This document shows positions 8,966-17,994 of a stretch of 41,251 nucleotides of DNA, one piece after another. Each line of letters opens with the position of its first letter. Positions within the stretch are counted from its first letter, which is position 1. The notes beneath the pieces were generated by a model. It searched no databases. It was not told the DNA's origin and saw only the letters and a list, made by a program, of their open reading frames with translations. The translations under genes were made by a program, and so were the position numbers. The stretch comes from CAUPWF01 sp964367685 (GTDB lineage: Bacteria; Bacillota; Clostridia; Lachnospirales; Lachnospiraceae): assembly GCA_964367685.1 (NCBI GenBank), contig CAYIYM010000021.1, forward strand, positions 1-41,251, written 5' to 3'.

Positions 8966-10156
8966 CGGCTGGTAATTTTCCTCCAATTGATGCAGGGTTT
9001 TGTTCCATTAGTACATTTAAATACCCAGAAAGTTGTGTTTTCATATCGTTACCATCAACAAAAGTAATATTACACTCTGGAATTGCTTTCAAAGCAACGT
9101 TTTCAGGCACGATTTCATAACTTCCAATCAGTTTGGCTGCTTCTTCTAGATTCGTATTTGTAAATTCTACAGAAGACTTATAGACATCAAGAAATTCTGA
9201 TACAGCCGATGGATGTTCTTCAATAAATGCTTTGCGCGCTATTACAACACCTGTAATCATGGTTGATGGTGCATCGCTTCCCTCTTGTAGCTTGTCCCAC
9301 TCTTCTGTTAAATCAAGTGCGACACGAATATTTTCATTCTGTAATTGTCCAGTTGTTACAAATGGCTGTGGAAGCATAGCAATTGCATTTTCATTTGCAG
9401 TTAAGGCAGCTAAACACTCAGCATGTTCTGCCTTCCATTCAATGGTTACATCGGCTGCTGGATCTATTCCATTTGAAGATAAAATATAGTTTAGTGCATA
9501 TTCAGGTGTTGCACCTTTTCCACTAGCATAGATTGTTTTTCCGCGAAGGTCTTCTACGGAAGTAATAGAGTTACCATTCTCTGTAATATAAATTACTCCT
9601 AGCGTATTAATTGCAAGGACTTGAACTTGCCCTTCTGTATTATTATAAAGAACAGATGCTAGATTAGCAGGAACGGCAGCAATATCAATGTCGCCTTTTG
9701 CAATACCAGCTGGAATTTCATCTACGGCACCAACCATATTGAACTGAAAGTCATTGTCAAAGCTTTCTCCAGAATCAACTTGATTCATGAATGAAACCAT
9801 CCCCATTGCAGTAGGTCCTTTGAGTGCGGTGATTCTTGTTTCGGCAGGATTCGAAGTTTCCAGTTCTTCCGAAGTTTCCTCGGTTGAACTCTCAGTCTCG
9901 GTTGTTGTACTTTCTGACACAGGTTCTTCTTCTGTTGAGCAGCCTAGCAACATACTAGATGTTANNNNNNNNNNNNNNNNNNNNNNNNNNNNNNNNNNNN
10001 NNNNNNNNNNNNNNNNNNNNNNNNNNNNNNNNNNNNNNNNNNNNNNNNNNNNNNNNNNNNNNNNCTTTCTGACACAGGTTCTTCTTCTGTTGAGCAGCCT
10101 AGCAACATACTAGATGTTAACACGGTCGCCAATAATAAAAATAGTATTTTTTTCAT
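8943..10156 (-). CDS. ABC substrate-binding lipoprotein, SsuA/NMT1-like (split by assembly gap)
   Basis: The gene starts at ATG 10156 with a lipoprotein signal peptide (MKKILFLLLATVLTSSMLLGC; lipobox LLGC). A run of Ns at 9965-10064 interrupts it. The 55 bp on each side of the Ns are identical, and removing one copy plus the Ns leaves 1059 nt, a clean 352-residue reading frame. After the lipid-attached Cys comes a Ser/Thr/Glu-rich linker, then a periplasmic-binding fold of the NMT1/SsuA type (for example VGAVDEIPAGIAKGDIDIAA and GKTIYASGKGATPEY). The ligand is not predictable; relatives bind alkanesulfonates, nitrate, taurine or pyrimidine precursors. It is first in a binding protein-permease-ATPase operon. 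Confidence 0.9.
9910..10119. repeat. Assembly gap (100 N) flanked by identical 55-bp ends
   Basis: Positions 9910-9964 and 10065-10119 are identical over 55 nt with Ns from 9965 to 10064 between them. This is the signature of two contigs that overlap by one assembly k-mer but were scaffolded instead of merged. It is not read as a biological duplication. The overlap lies in the linker-to-signal-peptide part of the binding-protein gene. Confidence 0.93.
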
Positions 10157-10204
10157 AAGTAGTCTCCCATTCTTGATAAATTGTTCAAATTGTTTGTGGA
10201 ATTA

Positions 10205-10234
10205 AGTGTATCATGTAATTAGATAGAGTTGCAA
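10205..10234 (-). promoter_or_regulatory. Candidate promoter of the SsuABC-like operon
   Basis: On the reverse strand TTGCAA (10234-10229), an 18-nt spacer and TACACT (10210-10205) lie about 50 nt upstream of ATG 10156. Confidence 0.4.
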
Positions 10235-10343
10235 GTGCTTTATTTCTTTCGTTATAGAATTGACATTGTGGAATAAATATATTTCCTTCATTATAGACGA
10301 AATCCATGTAAAATAGAATTCACGCGAAATTAGAGAAAATAGG

Positions 10344-10372
10344 TTTACCGAAGGTGAAAACAATGATAGAAT
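10344..10372 (+). promoter_or_regulatory. Candidate promoter of the selenium operon
   Basis: TTTACC (10344-10349), a 17-nt spacer and TAGAAT (10367-10372) with an extended -10 TG at 10364-10365. It lies 66 nt before the first gene of the selenium operon. A TTGACA at 10260-10265 has no well-spaced -10. The remaining 10157-10438 spacer shows nothing else clear. Confidence 0.45.
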
Positions 10373-10438
10373 ATATCTATAAGTAAAAATGAAGTCAGAA
10401 GTAAAAAATAGAAAATTTGTAAATGAGAGGAGAATAGT

Positions 10439-11170
10439 ATGATACAAATAAATGCAATAGGAAAGCAGTGTCCAATGCCTGTGATTATGACAAGAAAAGC
10501 AATACACCAATTAGACACTCCAGATATTATAGAAGTTTTAGTTGATAATGAGATTGCAGTAGAGAATGTAAAGAAAACAGCAATCAAGAGTTGTACGAAT
10601 ATCGAAGTAGAAGAGTTAGAGGGAAATCAATTTAAAATCACATTAACAGTTGGAAAAGTAGAGAAGAGCATAGAAGATCAAAATACGAAAGCAATAGATA
10701 TACAGGAAGATGATTTTGAAATTGATGAGTATACAGAAGTTGCAGAAACCAACGAGGTAGAATTAAAGAAAGAACATACAGAAGCTGAGATGAAGCGTAT
10801 CCTCGCAAGAAAACAGAAAATAGCAAAAACAAAAGAACATATAATTGTTGTAATTGATTCTGAGCGTATGGGAAAAGGCGACGAATCTTTAGGAAAAACA
10901 CTAATGAAGGGATTTGTTTATGCTGTAACAGAATTAGATGATTTGCCAAATGCTATGATTTTTTATAATAGTGGTGCGATGTTGACGATTGAATCATCTT
11001 CAGTGTTAGAAGATCTTAAGTTTTTAGATGCACAAGGTGTTGAAATACTTACCTGTGGAATGTGTTTAAAGCACTATGGAGTGGAGGATAGCTTAGCAGT
11101 TGGTACAGTGACGAATATGTATTCTATTGTGGAAACTATGGCAGCGGCAACAAAGACAATTCGTCCATAA
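10439..11170 (+). CDS. yedF: Selenium-metabolism sulfurtransferase-like protein YedF
   Basis: A 243-residue two-domain protein. Residues 1-70 are a TusA/SirA-like domain with the reactive-cysteine motif C11-P-M-P, and about residues 130-243 form a DsrE-like domain (IIVVIDSERMGKGDESLG, then LTCGMCLKHYGV). This architecture is the YedF family that accompanies selenophosphate synthase genes and is thought to handle Se or S. The two domains are joined by a long acidic, charged linker (about 75-125), which makes this copy longer than the usual 200 residues. GAGAGGAG precedes ATG 10439. It is first in the operon, followed by a tandem repeat and selD. Confidence 0.9.
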   Translation: MIQINAIGKQCPMPVIMTRKAIHQLDTPDIIEVLVDNEIAVENVKKTAIKSCTNIEVEELEGNQFKITLTVGKVEKSIEDQNTKAIDIQEDDFEIDEYTEVAETNEVELKKEHTEAEMKRILARKQKIAKTKEHIIVVIDSERMGKGDESLGKTLMKGFVYAVTELDDLPNAMIFYNSGAMLTIESSSVLEDLKFLDAQGVEILTCGMCLKHYGVEDSLAVGTVTNMYSIVETMAAATKTIRP

Positions 11171-11201
11171 GTACGCAGTGCATATAATTAAAGTAGTAAA
11201 T

Positions 11202-11285
11202 GAAATAAGTATATAGAAATAAGAAAATAGAAATAAGTATATAGAAATAAGAAAATAGAAATAAGTACATAGAAATAAGTAATGA
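11202..11285 (+). repeat. Tandem 14-bp repeat, six units
   Basis: Six consecutive 14-bp units beginning GAAATAAG lie between yedF and selD. Units 1 and 3 end TATATA, units 2 and 4 end AAAATA, unit 5 ends TACATA, and unit 6 (11272-11285) has diverged. The alternation means that a 28-bp dimer was duplicated. The array ends 16 nt before selD. It contains no hairpin, so it would be an unstructured A-rich intercistronic leader. Confidence 0.9.
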
Positions 11286-11301
11286 AGTGGAGTGAGTTGT
11301 A

Positions 11302-12342
11302 ATGAGTAAAGATGTGAAATTAACCCAATATGCTAAAACTTCGGGCTGAGCGGCTAAGATAGGTCCGGAGACCCTTGCTCAAGTGTTGGGTAAGTTACCA
11401 AAGTTTTATGATGAGAATTTATTAGTTGGAATTGAAACATCCGATGATGCAGCAGTTTATAGAATTTCAGAAGAATTAGCAATGATTCAAACATTAGATT
11501 TTTTTACACCGATTGTAGATGATCCGTATATGTTTGGTCAAATTGCAGCAGCAAATGCATTGAGTGATGTGTATGCAATGGGGGGAGAGCCTAAAGTAGC
11601 TTTGAATATCGTAGGTTTTCCTAACTGTTTATCGCCAGATATCCTAGGAGAAATCCTAAGAGGTGGAGCAGATAAAGTAAAAGAGGCAGGTGCAGTTTTA
11701 ATTGGCGGGCACTCGGTGCAAGATGATGAACCCAAATATGGATTGAGTGTATCAGGCTTTGTTCATCCACAAAAAATCTGGAAAAATTATGGTTCGAAAC
11801 CAGGAGACGTTTTGATTCTTACGAAACAAATAGGAAGTGGTGTTATTAATACCGCAATTAAGGGAGAATTGGTATCAGAATCGACGATTCAAGAAGTATA
11901 TCAAGTAATGGCTGCCCTAAACAAGAAGGCAAAGGATATTATCGAGAAATTTGACGTAAATGCATGTACAGATATTACTGGATTTGGTCTGCTTGGACAT
12001 GCGATTGAGATGGCAGAAGCAAGTCAGGTAACATTTGAAATGAAAGTGCAAGATATTTGTTACTTCGCTGAGGCTATAGAATTTGCACAAATGGGGTTGA
12101 TCCCAGAGGGCACTTATCGGAATAAAAAGCATGCTCAAGAAAAAGTGAAAACAAATGGAATAGAAGAATACTATTTGGATTTATTGTATGACCCACAAAC
12201 TTCAGGAGGATTATTAATTAGTGTACCAGAGGCGCAAGGAGAAGAAATGATGAAAGCTTTTGCAGAATGTGAAATAGAGTCAAGTGTATCAATTATAGGA
12301 AGGGTGACAGAATTAAATGCGGAATTAGTGCATTTGATTTAG
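11302..12342 (+). CDS. selD: Selenophosphate synthase, selenocysteine-containing (UGA at codon 16)
   Basis: Makes selenophosphate from selenide and ATP, the Se donor for selenocysteine. Reading from ATG 11302 gives MSKDVKLTQYAKTSG, then an in-frame TGA at 11347-11349, then AAKIGPETLAQVLGKLP. The TGA sits exactly where SelD has its catalytic Cys or Sec (E. coli Cys17), so it is read as Sec16. A short hairpin follows the TGA. The product is 346 residues, the normal SelD length, with the ATP-binding LIGGHSVQDDEPKYGLSVSG and DPQTSGGLLISV blocks. Automated calls starting at 11383 would lose the N terminus and the active site. GGAG lies 9 nt before ATG. selA follows after 8 nt. Confidence 0.96.
11347..11381 (+). 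promoter_or_regulatory. Bacterial SECIS-like hairpin in selD
   Basis: A lower stem pairs 11347-11351 (including the UGA) with 11377-11381. An upper stem pairs GGTC 11362-11365 with GACC 11370-11373 around loop CGGA. The loop starts 16 nt after the UGA and has G at its second position, both within the published bacterial SECIS rules. SelB bound here would deliver Sec-tRNA. Confidence 0.75.
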
Positions 12343-12350
12343 AAAAGAAA

Positions 12351-13745
12351 ATGAATAAAAATTTATTATACAGAAGTATACCAAAAGTAGATGTTTTATT
12401 AGAAAACGTAATAATACAAGAGCTAATTGAGAATTATAGTAGAGATACTGTAATGGAAGGAATTAGGTTAGAAACAGAAAAGTTGCGTGCATTAATTGCA
12501 AAAAGTGAGAATGAAGATGAAATGAAGATAGAAGTTGAATCCTTACCACAAAATATTGAAGCGTACGTTTGCGCACTTCATAGACCTAATATGATTGCCA
12601 CAATTAATGCGACAGGGACAATTTTACATACGAACCTGGGACGAGCTCCGATCGGAGAATCACATATGAAGCATGTTGCAGAAATCGCAACAGGATATTC
12701 TAATTTAGAATACAACTTAGAAGAAGGAAGACGTGGCGAGCGATATTCTCATTTTGAGAAGTTGTTATGTAAGATTACAGGAGCCGAGGCGGCAATGGCA
12801 GTAAACAATAATGCGGCAGCTGTAATGCTTATTATGAATGCCCTAGGTAAAGGCAAAGAAATGATTGTTTCACGAGGAGAACTGGTGGAAGTAGGGGGCA
12901 AGTTCCGTATTCCAGATGTAATGGAATTAAGTGGAGCAAAGCTGGTAGAAATTGGAACGACGAATAAGACACATTTAAGTGACTATGAGGATGCAATAAC
13001 TGAGGAAACCGCCGCATTGATGAAGGTGCATACGAGTAATTATCGTATTGTTGGGTTTACACAGACAGTTTCTATTGAAGAATTGGTTCCACTTGGTGAA
13101 CAGTATGATTTACCAATTATAGAAGATTTGGGAAGTGGAGTTTTAATTGATCTTAGCAAGTATGGGTTGACATATGAACCTACAGTTCAAGATTCTATTC
13201 GAAGTGGAGCTGACGTTGTATGCTTTAGCGGAGATAAATTATTTGGTGGCCCACAGGCGGGAATTATTATAGGCAAGAAAAAATATATTGATATGATGAA
13301 AAAAAATCAAATGACAAGAGCCTTACGTATTGATAAATTTACAGCAGCAGCTCTTGAAGTTGTGTTGCAAGAATATATGTCTGAAGAGAAAGCAATACAG
13401 AATATCCCAGTTCTTCGCATGATGACAAAAACATTAGATACAGTAACGAAGGATGCAAAAACTTTAAAAAAGATGATTCAAAATGCAGAAATTCCAGTGG
13501 AAGTACATCTGGAGGAATGTGAATCACAAATAGGTGGTGGATCTCTTCCGCTTGAACGAATCAAGAGCATGGGCGTTGCAATAAAGCCGTCTTATGTTTC
13601 TACTGCTGAATATGAGAGTAAGATGCGCAAGCTAAAGCAACCAATTATTTCAAGAGTAGTAAACGATGAGATATTACTAGATGTAAGAACCTTAGAGCGT
13701 AAGCAATTTACGTGGATTGTTGAACAATTGAAAGGGATGAAATAG
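12351..13745 (+). CDS. selA: L-seryl-tRNA(Sec) selenium transferase
   Basis: A 464-residue PLP enzyme that converts seryl-tRNA(Sec) to selenocysteyl-tRNA(Sec) with selenophosphate. It has the INATGTILHTNLGRAP block near residue 85, the NNNAAAVML cofactor pocket near residue 147, the IIEDLGSG strand with the PLP-ring Asp near residue 261, and the Schiff-base K296 in FSGDKLFGGPQAG. The length equals E. coli SelA. The ribosome site is weak (AGAAAAG), and the start lies 8 nt after the selD stop, so translation may depend on coupling to selD. Confidence 0.97.
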   Translation: MNKNLLYRSIPKVDVLLENVIIQELIENYSRDTVMEGIRLETEKLRALIAKSENEDEMKIEVESLPQNIEAYVCALHRPNMIATINATGTILHTNLGRAPIGESHMKHVAEIATGYSNLEYNLEEGRRGERYSHFEKLLCKITGAEAAMAVNNNAAAVMLIMNALGKGKEMIVSRGELVEVGGKFRIPDVMELSGAKLVEIGTTNKTHLSDYEDAITEETAALMKVHTSNYRIVGFTQTVSIEELVPLGEQYDLPIIEDLGSGVLIDLSKYGLTYEPTVQDSIRSGADVVCFSGDKLFGGPQAGIIIGKKKYIDMMKKNQMTRALRIDKFTAAALEVVLQEYMSEEKAIQNIPVLRMMTKTLDTVTKDAKTLKKMIQNAEIPVEVHLEECESQIGGGSLPLERIKSMGVAIKPSYVSTAEYESKMRKLKQPIISRVVNDEILLDVRTLERKQFTWIVEQLKGMK

Positions 13746-13753
13746 GGAAGCAT

Positions 13754-15670
13754 ATGAAGAATATTATTATTGGAACGGCAGGTCACATTGATCATGGAAA
13801 AACAACGTTAATTAAAGCCCTGACGGGAAGAAATACAGATCGTTGGGAAGAAGAACAACGAAGAGGAATAACCATTGATTTAGGGTTTACATATTTTGAT
13901 TTAAAGTCTGGAGATCGTGTAGGAATTATTGATGTTCCTGGGCATGAAAAGTTTATTAACAACATGGTAGCTGGGGTTGTTGGAATGGATCTCGTTATGC
14001 TTGTAATAGCGGCAGATGAGGGAATTATGCCACAAACGAGAGAGCATATGGACATTCTTACACAGTTAGGAATGAAAAAAAGTATTATTGTTTTGAATAA
14101 ATGTGATCTGGTGGACGAAGAATGGCTTGAACTAGTAGAAGAGGAAATTCGTGATGAATTGGAAGGGACATTTCTAGAGGGTGCCCCTGTGATTCCAATT
14201 TCTTCTGTAACAAAAGAAGGTTTAGATGTACTAGTGGATACGATTGAGGAATTAACAACAAAGGAAGTGGAGGAAAAAGATATCCGAACAATTCCAAGAC
14301 TTCCGATTGACCGAGCTTTTTCTATATCTGGGTTTGGAACAATTATTACAGGTACATTAGTAAGTGGAACGATAACGAAAGACACAGTATTACAAATGTA
14401 TCCAAATGAAAAAGAGTGTAAGATTCGAAGTATTCAAGTGCATGGAGAATCTGTAGATAAATGTTATGCAGGTCAAAGAGTGGCAATTAATTTATCTAAT
14501 GTAAAGAAGAGTGAAATTAAAAGAGGATGTGTATTAGCACCAATTAATAGTATGAAGAATACAATGCTGCTTGATGTGAAGTTGGATGTCACACCATCTA
14601 CACTCCGCGTGTTAACGAATCATTCTCGATTACATTTATTCACAGGAACAAGTGAAATCTTATGTAGGGCAGTACTGCTAGACAAAGATGAAATAGGTCC
14701 AGGAGAGAGTGGATACGTGCAATTACGCTTAGAAGAAGAAATTGCCCTTAGAAGAGGAGATCGTTTTGTGGTACGCTTTTATTCACCGATGGAAACAATT
14801 GGTGGAGGTGTAGTATTGGAGCCAAATCCAACGAAAAAAAAGCGATTTAAACCAGAGGTTATAGAGGAGTTAAAATGCAAAGAAGCAGGAAACTCGGAAG
14901 ATGTGATCGAAATGCATATCAAGGCAAATAGCCAGACAATGATTAATACGGTAGAGCTTGGGAAGTTAACAGCATTATCAATCGAAGAGGTACAAGTGGA
15001 TGTTGCATCTTTAGCACAACAAGGATTGATCCGTGTGTTCCAAGCAAAAAAAGATTGTTTTGTATGGCATGTAGCAGATGAGCAGACTATGACCGATATA
15101 ATTCTTAATGAATTGAAGAATCATCATGAGCAACACCCATATCAATACGGGTTGAAAAAGGCTGAAATTCACATGAAACACATGAAACAAGTTAAGCCAA
15201 ATATTTTTGATATGTACATAGATTTAATAGAAAAAGAAGGTAAAATCCTCCGTCATAATGAGTTCTTGCAACAAGCAGAATTCTGTATTCAAAAAGATGA
15301 GAGATACAAAAAAATTGAAGGTAAAATCAAAAGAGAATTGGCAGATGCTAAGTTTGATTTTAAAAAGTTCTCAGAAATTGATTTTGGAAAAGAGGACAAG
15401 CAGGTTGTTGAAGATGTATTGTCTGTTATGCAAATCGAGGGAGATGTAGTGAAAATTATGGAAGATGTATATACCCTCACATCGTTGATAGAGCAGGGAA
15501 CTGAAATTATCAAAAAGAAATTAATGGAAAATAAATTGATTACTATTGCGGAAGTACGCGATTTATTAAATACAAGTAGAAAAAGTGCAAAACCTATTTT
15601 AGAATATTTGGACAGTATCAAGGTGACAAAAAAGGTTGGAGCGGAAAGTGAGAGGGTTCCATTTAGATGA
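13754..15670 (+). CDS. selB: Selenocysteine-specific elongation factor SelB
   Basis: A 638-residue GTPase that carries Sec-tRNA(Sec) to UGA codons marked by a SECIS hairpin. Domain I has G1 GHIDHGKTTL near residues 10-19, G3 DVPGHE near 57 and G4 NKCD near 113. EF-Tu-like domains II and III follow, and the last 250 or so residues are the winged-helix repeats that bind SECIS RNA. It starts 8 nt after selA. Its stop overlaps the next start as ATGA (15667-15670), so the LysR gene belongs to the same operon. Confidence 0.97.
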   Translation: MKNIIIGTAGHIDHGKTTLIKALTGRNTDRWEEEQRRGITIDLGFTYFDLKSGDRVGIIDVPGHEKFINNMVAGVVGMDLVMLVIAADEGIMPQTREHMDILTQLGMKKSIIVLNKCDLVDEEWLELVEEEIRDELEGTFLEGAPVIPISSVTKEGLDVLVDTIEELTTKEVEEKDIRTIPRLPIDRAFSISGFGTIITGTLVSGTITKDTVLQMYPNEKECKIRSIQVHGESVDKCYAGQRVAINLSNVKKSEIKRGCVLAPINSMKNTMLLDVKLDVTPSTLRVLTNHSRLHLFTGTSEILCRAVLLDKDEIGPGESGYVQLRLEEEIALRRGDRFVVRFYSPMETIGGGVVLEPNPTKKKRFKPEVIEELKCKEAGNSEDVIEMHIKANSQTMINTVELGKLTALSIEEVQVDVASLAQQGLIRVFQAKKDCFVWHVADEQTMTDIILNELKNHHEQHPYQYGLKKAEIHMKHMKQVKPNIFDMYIDLIEKEGKILRHNEFLQQAEFCIQKDERYKKIEGKIKRELADAKFDFKKFSEIDFGKEDKQVVEDVLSVMQIEGDVVKIMEDVYTLTSLIEQGTEIIKKKLMENKLITIAEVRDLLNTSRKSAKPILEYLDSIKVTKKVGAESERVPFR

Positions 15671-16566
15671 ATTTAAAGCAAATTGAAGCATTTGTCCAGA
15701 TTGCCCACGGCAAGAGCTTCTCAAAAGCGGCAAGAGAATTGTACTTAACCCAGCCAACAATTAGTGCCCATATAGCATCGCTAGAAAAAGAATTAAATGC
15801 TCGATTATTCATTCGTAATACCAAGGAAGTAAGTTTGTCAGAAGATGGAAAGTTATTATATGAATATGCGATTAAAATGTTACATGTGCAAAGTGAAATA
15901 GAAGAGATATTTCGAAAACGAGAAAATAGTCAGATTTCGAACATTCATATTGCGGCCTCTTCGCTAAATGCCAAATATATTTTACCGGAGATTATGTCTC
16001 AATTTTTGGCAGAGCATAAAGACGTTAAATTTGATTTGACAGAAACAGATAGTGAGGGAGTTCTTGATTTAATTGTAAATCACAGCGTAGACATTGGATT
16101 TGTAGGATCTTATTTCGAGAAAAGTAATTGCAGGTATTATCCTTTTTACTCAGACGAATTGATTATCGTAACACCAAATGAGGAAAAATACTTGGAATTT
16201 CAGAACTCTAAAGATCTTTCGTGGATTATAAAAGAACCATTTATAATGAGAGAAAAAGGATCGGGAACGAGAAAAGAAATGGAAAAGTTTCTACAGCAAT
16301 GTAATGTTGACGTGGAAAAGTTGAATATAGTTGCTAACATTGAGAATACAGAGATTATAAAATCCTCCATTAGTAAGGGGATGGGAATTTCGGTTCTATC
16401 TAAATTGACAGTTGAACAAGAGATTTGCTCAGGTCAAGTGCTGGCAGTTTCTTTCCCAGAGATTGATAGTAAAAGAGAGCTAAGCTTTGTTTATAACAAG
16501 AACTATCAATTATCGTCTACGGCAAAACAATTTGTGAAAAAAGTAAAGACATTTTATGAGGTATAG
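15667..16566 (+). CDS. LysR-family regulator of the selenium operon
   Basis: A 299-residue LysR protein. The N-terminal winged HTH reads MNLKQIEAFVQIAHGKSFSKAARELYLTQP-type sequence with SKAARELYLTQPTIS as the recognition-helix region (about 18-33). An inducer-binding domain with two periplasmic-binding-like lobes follows from residue 90. LysR proteins of this kind occur repeatedly inside selenium gene sets of Clostridia, and the four-base overlap with selB ties it to this one. A role in sensing selenium or sulfur status is inference; no LysR T-N11-A box was securely found. Confidence 0.9.
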   Translation: MNLKQIEAFVQIAHGKSFSKAARELYLTQPTISAHIASLEKELNARLFIRNTKEVSLSEDGKLLYEYAIKMLHVQSEIEEIFRKRENSQISNIHIAASSLNAKYILPEIMSQFLAEHKDVKFDLTETDSEGVLDLIVNHSVDIGFVGSYFEKSNCRYYPFYSDELIIVTPNEEKYLEFQNSKDLSWIIKEPFIMREKGSGTRKEMEKFLQQCNVDVEKLNIVANIENTEIIKSSISKGMGISVLSKLTVEQEICSGQVLAVSFPEIDSKRELSFVYNKNYQLSSTAKQFVKKVKTFYEV

Positions 16567-16568
16567 TG

Positions 16569-17708
16569 ATGATTTATTTAGATAATGCGGCAACCACAAT
16601 ACGGAAGCCAGAATGTGTGATTCAAGCAGTTACAGAGGCCTTATGTTCCTTTGGTAATGCTGGGAGGGGGGCGACAACAGAGTCCCTAGATGCAGCAAGA
16701 ACTATTTTTGAAACACGTGAAAGACTATGTGAGATCTTCCATGGAGAGGATCCTAGCTGTATTGCATTTACAAGTAATTCTACAGAGAGCTTGAATATTG
16801 CAATAAAAGGACTTATTGAGAAGGGAAACCATGTAATTACAACGCAATTAGAGCATAATTCAGTCCTAAGACCTCTTTATGAGTGTGAACGGGCAGGTGT
16901 GGAGTTGACGATTGTTCCATGTAATAGTCATGGCATCTTGGAAGAAGATCAAGTAGAATCATATATCAAGGAGAATACGAAGGCAATTGTATGCACACAC
17001 GGGAGCAATCTAACAGGAAATATAGTAGATATAAAAAAAATCGGGGAAATTGCTAAGAAACATGATGTTTTATTGATCGTAGATGCATCTCAAACGGCAG
17101 GGGTATTTCCTATTGATGTACAAGCATTTCAGATTGATGTATTGTGTTTTACAGGCCATAAGAGTTTACTTGGACCGCAAGGTGTGGGTGGGATTTATGT
17201 GAAGCCAGGTGTAGAAATCAATCCCCTTATGACAGGCGGAAGTGGCGTGGATACATATAACAAAAATCATCCCAATCAAATGCCTACACGTTTAGAGGCT
17301 GGAACCTTAAATGGGCATGGAATTGCGGGGCTTCATGCAGCGCTAGGCTATATAAAGGAAACCACTCCGGAAGTAATTCTGAAAAAAGAACAACAGCTGA
17401 TGAAACAGTTTTATGAGGGTGTAAGGGAATTAACAAATATTACGGTATATGGGGATTTTGAATCTGATTACAGGTGCCCCATTGTATTGCTAAATATAGG
17501 GGATTATGACTCGGCCGAAGTAAGTGATGAATTACTTATGACATATGGAATAGCAACAAGGCCAGGAGCCCACTGTGCGCCTCTGATGCATGAAGCACTC
17601 GGGACAGTAGAGCAAGGTGGAGTGCGCTTTAGCTTCTCTTATTATAATACAGAAGAAGAAGTAGAAAAAGCAATTCAAGCAATAGAAGAGTTATCTAGAG
17701 AGGTTTAG
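16569..17708 (+). CDS. Class V aminotransferase, cysteine desulfurase/selenocysteine lyase-like
   Basis: A 379-residue PLP enzyme of the cysteine-desulfurase family. It starts with the typical IYLDNAATT, has the cofactor-binding HGSNLTGN near residue 140 and DASQTAGVFPID near 175, the Schiff-base lysine K198 in TGHKSLLGPQG, and the catalytic C336 in RPGAHCAPL. Within this operon it most likely frees Se or S from Sec/Cys and hands it to SelD or a carrier; this is inferred from context. GAGG lies 7 nt before ATG 16569; a GTG at 16566, overlapping the lysR stop, is the alternative start. Confidence 0.9.
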   Translation: MIYLDNAATTIRKPECVIQAVTEALCSFGNAGRGATTESLDAARTIFETRERLCEIFHGEDPSCIAFTSNSTESLNIAIKGLIEKGNHVITTQLEHNSVLRPLYECERAGVELTIVPCNSHGILEEDQVESYIKENTKAIVCTHGSNLTGNIVDIKKIGEIAKKHDVLLIVDASQTAGVFPIDVQAFQIDVLCFTGHKSLLGPQGVGGIYVKPGVEINPLMTGGSGVDTYNKNHPNQMPTRLEAGTLNGHGIAGLHAALGYIKETTPEVILKKEQQLMKQFYEGVRELTNITVYGDFESDYRCPIVLLNIGDYDSAEVSDELLMTYGIATRPGAHCAPLMHEALGTVEQGGVRFSFSYYNTEEEVEKAIQAIEELSREV

Positions 17709-17719
17709 GGATACAAGAC

Positions 17720-17956
17720 ATGCGAAAGAAAGAAATGAAAATCATAGTCACATTTCCAACGACAACGGCAGCGATGGCAATGGAGAGAAAATGTGAAGAA
17801 TACCTGGTAGTAGGAAGATTAATTCCAGTGCCACGAGCAATTTCAGCAGGTTGTGGTTTGTCTTGGTGTGGAGCGCCAGAAACAAGAGATGAAGTAGAAG
17901 CAATCATAAGAGAATACCAAATTCAGACAGATGGAATATTTGAGTGTCTGGCTTAG
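17720..17956 (+). CDS. DUF3343 family putative Se/S carrier protein
   Basis: A 78-residue protein of the DUF3343 (Se/S carrier-like) family. It has the FPTTTAAMAMERKCEE start, the IPVPRAISAGCGLSWC core with two cysteines spaced C-x4-C, and a C-terminal CLA. Proteins like it recur next to selenium genes and are proposed, not proven, to ferry Se or S between a desulfurase and an acceptor, which fits its place right after the class V enzyme (11-nt gap). AGGG lies 9 nt before ATG 17720. Confidence 0.85.
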   Translation: MRKKEMKIIVTFPTTTAAMAMERKCEEYLVVGRLIPVPRAISAGCGLSWCGAPETRDEVEAIIREYQIQTDGIFECLA

Positions 17957-17994
17957 GCGTAAAACAGAATCAAGAGAGATGATATGAGGAGATT

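Noticed and set aside
9910..10119. A real direct repeat or insertion scar around the N run
   Set aside because: The same 55-bp overlap occurs at the second gap, and removing 155 nt restores the frame in both genes, so an assembly cause is far simpler.
10260..10296. TTGACA at 10260 as the -35 of the selenium operon
   Set aside because: No acceptable -10 lies 16-18 nt downstream; TTTACC/TAGAAT at 10344-10372 has correct spacing and an extended TG.
11383..12342. selD beginning at TTG 11383
   Set aside because: It lacks the active-site region; the frame from ATG 11302 through the TGA at 11347 gives the full conserved SelD.
13792..14385. Long reverse-strand open frame (197 codons) inside selB
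   Set aside because: It is a shadow of the conserved SelB GTP-binding domain with no ribosome site or protein features of its own.
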